Source of the DNA: Oegoconia quadripuncta
Taxonomy: Eukaryota; Arthropoda; Insecta; Lepidoptera; Autostichidae
NCBI GenBank assembly: GCA_949316235.1
Contig: OX438747.1
Coordinates: 5,752,424-5,816,423 of the forward strand
DNA: 64,000 nt
Direction of reading: 5' to 3'
Shown here: one piece after another, positions 56,885 through 64,000 of the stretch
How positions within the stretch are numbered: the first letter of the stretch is position 1
Layout of the letters: the number at the start of each line of letters is the position of its first letter
The notes under the pieces: model-generated
What the model was told of the DNA's origin: nothing
Seen by the model: the letters and a program-made list of their open reading frames with translations, nothing else
Databases searched by the model: none
Translations under genes and position numbers: made by a program

Positions 56885-57002
56885 ACAATCGGTAAAAGCT
56901 TTAATAAAAGAAATTGCGGCGCAATTGCCTAGTCTAACGGACTACAGACAGGTGGGTTCGGCTAACGATTTTGGTGATAATACACGTTGTCGATGCATTC
57001 AG
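56885..57002 (+). CDS. Candidate coding exon upstream of the SAM gene
   Basis: After an acceptor-like TTTCAAATTTCAAG an open frame reads ...QSVKALIKEIAAQLPSLTDY, followed by RQVGSANDFGDNTRCRCIQ. Two phase-0 donors are possible: CAG|GTGGGT (56952) and CAG|GTAAAT (57003). The frame otherwise closes at 57041. It has amphipathic, protein-like composition. I do not recognise the family, and no partner exon was found. It could be the last exon of another gene, an alternative 5' exon, or chance. Confidence 0.3.
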
Positions 57003-57595
57003 GTAAATATTCGGCTACATGATCCGTATGCGGTTAAATGAAAGAAAGAGGCCGACGATCGCTATTGGTACGAAAAGTATGCTACCTACATACCGTACGT
57101 ATGCGGTTACAGTATACGTAGCCGGTTGAAAACGATGAGATGCGATTGGTCGGACGGAACAAGTGACGCCGTGTAGTGTTGCCACCTTAGCATACTGGCG
57201 AAATCTTGAGGGAATTCATTAGAGTAACATAGGTAATGATTTTTATCGTTCATAATGTGAGCAGTGGCTGTCAATTTCTACATATTAAGTACGTATCAAC
57301 CCTTCTTTTCATATTTATTTATTAGACAGGCCTTTCTAGAATCGAGGCCATTGAAAAATTTATAACTAGGCGTTTTTAGGGGAATTTTGAAAATATATTG
57401 GGGGAAAACTTGTCGTGGGTTGGCAACACCATCGGGCATCCTTTTACGTCGTAGACAGAGAATTTAACATGGAGTGAATTTTTTTAGTGAGCGGTTATTG
57501 CGCTAATTAGTAATAAAAATAATACTATAATACCGCACGCACCCAATGCTAACACTTTGATTGTTTGTTTCGTTTCACTGTATTGTATTTGTTTG
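57003..57595. promoter_or_regulatory. Upstream region of the SAM gene
   Basis: Between the candidate exon and the predicted start. It contains CpG-bearing stretches (TACGTAGCCGG, GACGCCGTG) and two AAATATATTGGGGG-like runs, but no clear TATA box. Confidence 0.3.
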
Positions 57596-57642
57596 TCAGT
57601 CAAAGGTGTTTTGCTGTCCCAGTGATCTTTTTTTCTTGAATG
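57596..57642 (+). promoter_or_regulatory. Initiator TCAGT and noncoding first exon of the SAM gene
   Basis: TCAGT at 57596-57600 matches the arthropod initiator. About 45 bp downstream, GAATG|GTAAGT (intron from 57643) is a strong donor. The first exon would be 57598-57642, spliced either to the acceptor CTGCAG (57736) or read without splicing. If the ATG at 57640-57642 is used with that acceptor, translation starts MPVFMMDE in frame with the main CDS. Confidence 0.45.
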
Positions 57643-57745
57643 GTAAGTACCTACTTATGTGTGAATTTTTTACGCCCCCATAGCGTCACTCTGACCGAAT
57701 ATTGTTCTATAACCAGGTAAGGCTCCAGGGCTGCAGCCAGTATTT

Positions 57746-57812
57746 ATGATGGACGAAATTTATAATTTCCTCAAAGAAATTGGCTGTTCAGATATCATTC
57801 AGATTTTCAAAG
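57746..57812 (+). CDS. SAM gene coding exon 1
   Basis: Two adjacent ATGs (57746 and 57749) start MMDEIYNFLKEIG. The second has the better context (A at -3, G at +4). The exon ends AAAG|GTACGT in phase 1, inside the SAM domain. Confidence 0.7.
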
Positions 57813-60800
57813 GTACGTAAATAGGTATTAGGGACTTTGGAAATTAGTTAGCGAAACTATAACTTCCTTTTCATGTTATTTACCAGGCAGTAGGCCTCTT
57901 GCCTGGAGGACGGCTGGATGAGTATCACACTATTTCTGACGCCATGCATTAATGCAAAAATTTTTGTGTTCCGTTGTGAAGGTAAGTGAGCCAGCGAAAT
58001 ATCAGGCAATGAGGCATAAGTTTGAGATCTCGGGGTGACAATGCATCTGTAACCACTAACCACTGTATTTGAAGTTGATTGCATTGACATTATCTCTGGC
58101 ACATTGCAGGTGTCATGGGCAGCCGTCATTACTTACCATAAGGTGAGCGGCTTGCTCATTCGTCATACCTTATAATAAAAAATTATCAAACTTGTTTTCA
58201 AAGTCCCTATTTACATCCCTTACCTTTTTATATAATTTCGCAATGTATTAGGTAGAACTACTAATTATTCATACATCTGTAGCATACAGCCCAATAAATT
58301 CACTGTTAGACATAGCCTCTCCCAAGGCGCGATTTGCATCACTTATCATGGGAGGATTTGCCCTAATTGCTACAGCGGCAGGCCGGTCGGTGAGAGAGAT
58401 CTAATTAATAGTTCTAAATTGTTCACTTGGTGGGTAGTAAGCTCGATCAATTAATTTATATTTTACAGATAATTTAAACTTTGTGTCAGACAGTACCTAA
58501 ATTATTTTTATATTTTCAGAGCAGGAAATTGATTTTGAAACTGTTTTTCTTCTGCAAGAAAACGAGCTCGTACAGCTGTTTCCAAAAATAGGCCCACGGA
58601 TAAAGTTCAAAAAGTTTATAGATGAGCAAAAGATAATAAGAAATATTCCTGGTCTTTCTGTAACAGTAAGTACCTACCTTATGAAATTCCACTGACAATA
58701 ATATAATTTATTAATCTATACATAATACTATAGTACCTACTTGTGAAACCCTGGTTACATGCCTATTATGTGATATTGATCTCAAAATGTGATAAAACAA
58801 GTGATCGATCATGTTAAAAAATAAAAAATGTTTATCATAATATTGCAAGTAGATTAGAAATTGATGTTGGTCCATATTTTACTCTGATAATTTTTACTTT
58901 TTTCAGTATGTTGATTATACTCTATCTGGGTCAAAATCGGTATCGGAAGAATCTGGATCGACTACAAATGCTGAAAATGCAGTTGTTTCAAGAAAGCAAA
59001 CATTAGAAATAGTAGATATACCTGACTCACAACAGAAAAACAATGCCGTAAGTTAATTTAATAACTATTTCTTTTTCCTCAATTAGAGTACCTAAATATT
59101 ACAATCTAGCCTATACATATTATACTGACTAATAAGTAATTTAAATTAGCTTAAAGTTCTAAATGGAAAATATATCTAAGAAATGAGTCCACTGACATTC
59201 ATTTATTACTTAACACAAGTTGTGTCCATTGGCGTAGCTAGAGATTTTTCCTAGGATGGGCCATGGCCCCAGCCATAAATCGGCCTCTGTCATCTGTCAG
59301 CGCATGCGCAACTTTGTAGGTATCAAGTATGGATTTCAGTTATCTTATCCTATGGGATATCTAGCTAGGTCTAGCTATATTATCGACTTAATTTACATAG
59401 TTTTGGTCAGGACACAGATAAGATAAAAAAGAATAGTATAATAGAATATAATAAATAAATAATCCATACTTGAGTACCTAAAGTCTATTTCTTTCATTTC
59501 TGCCCAAAATGTAAATGAAATGAAATGAAATGAAACTTTATTTGCAGGATCATGGGTACAATAACGGTCTTAAATTAAAATGTTTCCATCACAATCTGCC
59601 AGTTGTGGCGTGCAAATGTCAATAAAAATTTTAAATGTAGTGCAATACAATAAACAATTTTCAATTAATTATGTTACAAATAAAATTTACAATGTCAATA
59701 AGTATACAATTTCCAATTAATTAAGGTCAAAATATAGCGTTAAAATGTCAAAATACAATCACAACTAGCACACGTTTTCTAATTGTAAATAATTTTAAAA
59801 TGTCAAAAACAAGAGAGAACATTATCAATACCTTGCTATTTAAATACACTAATAAAATAAAAATACAATTTATTACCTTACTATATCTCTGTTTTGTCAT
59901 TCAGAAATTCTTGTATTGAATAATAGCATTTATCCAAAAAGTATCCAAAAATTAATTTCTTAAACGTCCTAGTATTTCTATTCTTGAAGTCATCAGGTAG
60001 ATTATTGTAAATTCTGATAAACAAACCATAGGTACCATTACCTTACATTCAGCAAAATATTGTTAACCTTTCACTGTCTGCTGACCAAATATGATGTTTA
60101 ATGAACAATATTAACACTGCTTCACTATACAGGGTGTAAAAAAAGCACGAATGAAATTTTGGAAAATGATTAAGTATCATTCATAGATTACAGGAAAAAT
60201 ATAAAAAGGTTTTTGAAAATTTTACTAAAATAAAAAATTACAAGCAACAAATGAACATGTGTTAGATATGTTATACTATGAAACTTAGTACAGAAGTAAA
60301 GTTAAAAATACTTATAGTAATGTTTTTATTTCATTTCTCTAGAGAAATAAATGTAATAATTTTAAATGAAAATAAAAACATGATTAAGTATTTTTTATCC
60401 AATTTTCTTTATTTACTTTCATAATAAACACGTGTTCCACTTTGTTTGTAATTATTTTTCATTTTTTATTTACTAAAATTTTCCAAAAAACACCCCTACC
60501 CCTACCACTACCCGATCCTAAAAAGCACACAAGTATTATCCGCTTTTCTAATGATTGCGTTTCTTATTGTTACAGGTTTTCAAAATTTTAAATGTAATTT
60601 TTTTATTTTTTTAGTATCTTTTAGACTTTCGTTATCGCGGGTGCAAGAACAATTGAAAGTAATCTTTCAAGGAAGAGCATAATTACATGGTTCACTTCTT
60701 GCCTTTTTTAAATTTTGATGAAGCTAACTAAAAATACAATACATGTACTCGTAAATAACAAATCATTCAATGATTGACGCTTTTATGTTTACCTACACTA

Positions 60801-63548
60801 GTTTTTCCAGCGCTTCCGCTTGCACTGTGTTGGGATAAAGGTATAGGTTATTCAGTTATCCCTTGTAATCATTTCCACCACAAATTATTATTTGCATATG
60901 TAACACCATTTATTGACCACCTCCATGGTGTTGGCTTAGGACTGCGGTTGCCACAAAAAGGTTCAATTTCTGGTCGGGTCAATCTAGAAAACTTACTTTT
61001 CAAAATTTTCTCGGATCTGGGTGTTCTGAGTAATCCCCCCAGAAGTCGTTACCTGGATCTCATAGCACACTAGGTATGAGGCCAGGTTGGTGTTCCGGAT
61101 TATTTATATTCTTTGGCCCAACGTTTTTGCACCCGCAATGACTGGTATAGAGTTAGAAGCTTTGTAGGTTGGGGACGTAGATTATAGAGTAGGACGCGCT
61201 AGCCCTCCTACGTACGGTAGCTTAAAACTGAGTCCAGGTGACCCGTTTTACGCGCGATTAGAAGGGTTACCTATCACGAATGCGAATTTTATTTTTTCGA
61301 ATTTTAATTGTTCGAAAACGTTTCCCATAATATTGTTTTCGAGCAAGCAAGTTTCGAAAGTATGATAGGTTACCGATTATAGTCCGTTCAACATAGGATG
61401 GTGATTTTGACAGTTCACTTTAGTGATTGACACATCAATTTATCACACATTACTAGTATGTAGCTAGTATGTTATTAGTTCCTGTATTATTAGTAAGATA
61501 CTATTAAATACGAATCTAATAATCATGAAATGAGTAAGTAATAAGTAAATGTGTACTTTTTCATTACACAAAGCATGTACAACTTAATAAACACGTAGAC
61601 TAAATGAGGAAATAGGTCTTCTTCCAGAAGAATCCCATAAAACTCAACTCAAAGGTTGCTCTTTTACGTCAATAATAGATGTATACATTTGAAATAAATC
61701 AGAAGACTCTTGAGAGATCAATAACTTTCGAAATTAAATTATATTGATTTTCATGCGATTGTTATTCGGCGGTAGCGAATAAATCGATAATCGAATACGC
61801 AGTTGTAGTACAAAGTTGTAGAATTGTCGATTCATTAATGATTTTTAAGTAACAAGTGCTTTATTTGCTGTTTTCAAAAGAATTTATACTTTACGCCATT
61901 CTTCTTATTACTTTACTTGAGAAACATGTTACTGGCGTTACAACACTAGTTTAAAAAAAAACCCTAGAACGTAACCGCAAGAATGACGTTTCGTCAACAC
62001 AAAATTTCGCGTTTAAATCAAAATTATAATCCAGATCATGTTGTATTTTAAGTATTAAATCAAAATAATTACATTGTTCATCTTCAATGACTAAGGGCGG
62101 CTTGCACCAAATTACGTTTAAATATAACCTAAATAAATTTAACTAAATACGTTTAACTTGTTAAAAGTGTTTAACATAATTGCGTTTAGTGACTTCTTGC
62201 ACCAAGCTGTTTTGAAGATCGTTTAACTTAACGCGTTCATTGTGTCGATAACAGTTGCCTTACGTTTCGTTACACGTAAGTACCGCTATTGACGCCATTT
62301 TTGAACAAAATATTTCTTTTACACGACCTAAGTATGCGTAAATAGGAATCAGTTCTGTAAATTTTTGACACAATGTGACATACTTACAATTTAGAATAGC
62401 TTGTGATCTTTAACACTCTTATATCAAAATTAATATGGATCAAAATGCTTCCCGTCTAGTTACCTCTAAAGTAAACGTCAAACTTACGTTGCAAGATGGC
62501 GCTAAACGTATTTAGCTCTGCTAAATAGCGTTTAATGGGTATTTAAATTTGACAGTTCCACAGGTTTAGCAACCTATTTAGCGTGGTGCAAGGCGTTGCA
62601 TTGACTTAAACGTAAATTTAAATTTAAATTGTATTTAAGTATTATTTAGTGACATGGTGCAAGCCACCCTAAATAAATGTAAGGACTATTGTTTTGAAAT
62701 TTTGGCATTTAAGCATTTACATTCTATTGCCAGTCCCATCTGTCAAAATCGCCAAGCTATAACGAACGGACTATAGAAGGCAACGGAGTTATACGTTATT
62801 GCAAGATGAGAATAAAATATTTTCCACTTTAACGTGTGACTGTATTGTCCTCAAATTACGTGTTCAGCGGGACATTTGGACTTGAGATCACCTCAATGAG
62901 CGAGTTCATAGCTGTGACCTCTATTACTACCACTATGTGAAGTTTACCTCGCACATTTTAAATCGAAGGGCGAGACAACGAGAAACTCGCTTGCAGGGGT
63001 GATTTCCAAGCATAAAAATGTAGGTACAAAGCTTCTGTAGTATAGTATTTAGACATAGATGGTATGAATTTATTATTACTAACTAGTTTTGTTATTTTTA
63101 GGCAAGTTTAGATGGACGCGCTATTTTGCGTGAAGGTCGAATCGGTGGAGGTTTATTAAAAGAGGGCTCAAGGAGGAAATTAAGTCAGTTAATAATACAT
63201 AACGAACTTGAACAAGATCCTGCTAAAAGCATAAGTACTCAAGAATTCTACCGCTTGGCTACAGATGTATGCGAGGTGTTTACAAAAGAAAATGTATTAG
63301 TTTACTTCTCGGCATACGTAGCCGCTACATCAACGGGTACCGCTAAAAAAAACGCGAGTGGGAAACTGTATGAATCGTATATTAACAGACGTAGAAAGCT
63401 GCGAGAAAGCGGTTGTTTACCGAGACGAAGCCGCTCCTCATCAATTTCGACAGTTTCTTCAACTGCAACTTTGTCTTCTTTGGTGTCGGAAGACGCTGCG
63501 GAAGACGTTGCTCAAAACGAAGGTAGATGTTCTTTTTATCCTTCTTAG
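57746..63548 (+). CDS. SAM-domain protein gene (four exons in window)
   Basis: Coding exons are 57746-57812, 58520-58665, 58907-59047 and 63102-63522 (or to the stop at 63548). All introns are GT-AG and the phases agree (1, 0, 0). Residues 4-60 or so form a sterile alpha motif: FLKEIGCSDIIQIF, then EQEIDFETVFLLQENELVQL, then GPRIKFKKFI. SAM domains mediate protein-protein or RNA contacts. A Ser/Thr-rich linker follows (exon 3). A second region comes next (exon 4: GRIGGGLLKEGSRRKLSQLI, STQEFYRLATDVCEVF, ASGKLYESYINRRRKLRESG), with the pattern of a domain seen in uncharacterised insect proteins, often after SAM. A Ser-rich stretch ends the window part. If exon 4 runs to the stop the protein has 266 residues. 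Such proteins are usually longer, so I favour splicing at 63523 to exons outside the window. The function is unknown. Confidence 0.75.
57857..58185 (+). mobile_element. LINE-type 3' repeat in SAM intron 1
   Basis: GCAGGTGTCATGGGCAGCCG, then CTTACCATAAGGTGAGCGG, CTTGCTCATTCGTC and an A-rich end form a very common moth retroelement 3' end (usual form CAGGTG...TTACCATCAGGTGA). The 90-codon minus ORF over it is a shadow. Confidence 0.6.
58186..58519. other. Rest of SAM intron 1
   Basis: Near 58310, ACATAGCCTCTCCCAAGGCG resembles RTE-type moth repeats. Nothing else was seen. Confidence 0.35.
58520..58665 (+). CDS. SAM gene coding exon 2
   Basis: The acceptor is TATATTTTCAG and the donor ACA|GTAAGT. 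It encodes the second half of the SAM domain (helices 3-5), ending IIRNIPGLSVT. Length 146, restoring phase 0. Confidence 0.8.
58907..59047 (+). CDS. SAM gene coding exon 3
   Basis: The acceptor is TTTTTTCAG and the donor GCC|GTAAGT. 47 whole codons encode a polar linker, YVDYTLSGSKSVSEESGS to DSQQKNNA. No domain; likely disordered. Confidence 0.75.
59215..59400. repeat. Repeat-like scrap in SAM intron 3
   Basis: TTGGCGTAGCTAGAGATTTT followed by CATGGCCCCAGCC resembles the GGCGTAGCTAGG words found at transposon ends in many animals. The boundaries were not found. Confidence 0.3.
59513..60055 (-). mobile_element. LINE 3' end with RT-ORF C-terminus and (TTTCA)n tail
   Basis: On the minus strand a frame from about 60027 to the stop at 59881-59883 reads YGLFIRIYNNLPDDF and later YFLDKCYYSIQEFLND. 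This is the typical C-terminal end of jockey/CR1-type reverse transcriptase ORFs (YN-LP...FK..L....YS..EF). A 3' UTR, AATAAA and TTTCATTTCATTTCATTTCA follow. It is inserted in SAM intron 3, antisense to the gene. Confidence 0.7.
60211..60489. mobile_element. MITE-5, palindromic AT-rich element in SAM intron 3
   Basis: The left arm TTTTGAAAATTTTACTAAAA...AACATGTG is repeated inverted at the right (CACGTGTTCCACTTTGTTTG...TTTACTAAAATTTTCCAAAA), with arms of about 55 bp and gaps. The centre holds TTTCTCTAGAGAAATAAA, itself palindromic. There is no ORF. Confidence 0.6.
60490..62091. other. Remainder of SAM intron 3, left part
   Basis: A 99-codon plus ORF at 60774-61073 has no recognised domain. 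The CGACTTCTGGGGGGATTACT word on its minus strand looks repeat-derived. No exon with matching phase was found. Confidence 0.35.
62095..62669. mobile_element. MITE-6 with TAA target duplication in SAM intron 3
   Basis: TAA at 62092-62094 and 62670-62672 flank the element. The tips GGGCGGCTTGCACCA (left) and the complement of GGGTGGCTTGCACCA (right) are inverted. Sub-terminal words (GTTTAA / TTAAAC, TTGCACCAA) recur in both orientations. The 3-bp TWA target fits PIF/Harbinger-type MITEs (inference). The 575-bp body has no ORF. Confidence 0.75.
62673..63101. other. Remainder of SAM intron 3, right part
   Basis: Nothing was recognised before the exon 4 acceptor. Confidence 0.35.
63102..63548 (+). 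CDS. SAM gene coding exon 4
   Basis: The acceptor is TTATTTTTAG. The frame is open for 148 codons to TAG at 63546-63548. A donor, GAAG|GTAGAT, at 63522/63523 would end it in phase 1, eight codons before the stop. The last codons (GRCSFYPS) look like read-through into intron rather than protein. Confidence 0.75.
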   Translation, partial: ASLDGRAILREGRIGGGLLKEGSRRKLSQLIIHNELEQDPAKSISTQEFYRLATDVCEVFTKENVLVYFSAYVAATSTGTAKKNASGKLYESYINRRRKLRESGCLPRRSRSSSISTVSSTATLSSLVSEDAAEDVAQNEGRCSFYPS

Positions 63549-63720
63549 AAGATAGGAAATAATAATTAGTATTGCTATACTTAAGTCGTTATTTCCTATT
63601 TTCTACAATTACATAACATTATATTTTTCTAATGTATATGTTTCGGCTAAGCTAGACCTAGATGTATCCTACTTACCTTCGGTTAGAACTAGGCTTAGCC
63701 TTCGTCACACCGGCTAGAAC
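63549..63720. other. Sequence after exon 4
   Basis: 3' UTR or intron. No AATAAA was seen close to the stop, which mildly favours the spliced model. Confidence 0.35.
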
Positions 63721-63842
63721 TACCACACCACACCACACCACACCACACTGCACTACACTACACTACACCACACTACACTATACTATATTATACTATACTT
63801 TACATACTACACTATACTATAATGTACTATGCTATACTATCC
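63721..63842. repeat. Pentanucleotide microsatellite (CACAC/CTACA/CTATA)
   Basis: It starts as perfect ACCAC repeats and decays stepwise into CTACA, then CTATA units, all on a 5-bp period. Confidence 0.85.
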
Positions 63843-63955
63843 TAATAGGTACTCGCACTGGGCCAGCGTGGCGGACTATGGCCTATACTCCCTTATTATG
63901 TATGAGGGAAGATTTATATCCTTGCAGTGGGATATTTATGGACTGATGATGATGA
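63840..63955 (+). mobile_element. LINE-derived moth repeat, 3' end
   Basis: GCACTGGGCCAGCGTGGCGG, ACTATGGCCTATACTCCC and the final TATGGACTGATGATGATGAT match the family at 49490-49690. It includes a hairpin at the same position (TCCCTTAT / ATGAGGGA). Confidence 0.6.
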
Positions 63956-64000
63956 TATCTAATTTGAACCACCGGTGAGCGGCTACACCTAGTTCTAACC

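Noticed and set aside
60774..61073. 99-codon ORF in SAM intron 3
   Set aside because: No phase-compatible acceptor and donor, no homologue, and it is in repeat-rich intron.

Overview
This window is animal nuclear DNA, almost certainly from a moth or butterfly (Lepidoptera). It is AT-rich, gene-poor and packed with small transposable-element copies. These include two tRNA-headed SINE families, several non-autonomous TIR elements, Helitron-like ends with the CGCGG-ACGAAG-TCGCGGG / AGCTAGT type terminus common in moths, and LINE 3' ends, one ending in an RTE-type ...GEAYV(stop)QWTSFG. No prokaryotic gene, operon, CRISPR array, rRNA gene or intact tRNA gene is visible. Nearly all open reading frames are chance or lie inside repeats.

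Layout. 1-30900: mostly repeats and anonymous AT-rich DNA, with one weak candidate terminal exon at 19421-19646. 30970-31084 (minus): a short, well-formed first coding exon ending in GTGAGT, with a CpG-rich promoter-like block upstream (31085-31460). Its downstream exons were not found and its product was not recognised. 31500-51300: again repeats and anonymous DNA, including a GC-rich block bounded by inverted repeats (43983-44237). 51301-51500: assembly gap of 200 N. 51501-56522: five near-identical head-to-tail units of 1049 bp (about 4.8 units), the most striking structure in the window. 56885-57002: a candidate exon. 57598-63548 (plus): one spliced gene that can be modelled base by base. 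Its four coding exons have GT-AG introns and consistent phases. They encode an N-terminal SAM-like domain followed by a second conserved-looking region. The gene may continue past the window through a donor at 63523.

How the parts relate. The only gene with a convincing multi-exon structure (the SAM-domain gene) starts about 1.1 kb downstream of the tandem array, and its third intron is filled with a LINE 3' end and two TIR elements. The minus-strand first exon at 31 kb points the other way, into 30 kb of repeats. Family labels such as SINE-A, SINE-B, MITE-1 to MITE-6, Rep-D and DR-C are mine, defined by comparing copies within this window. All repeat boundaries were placed by eye.
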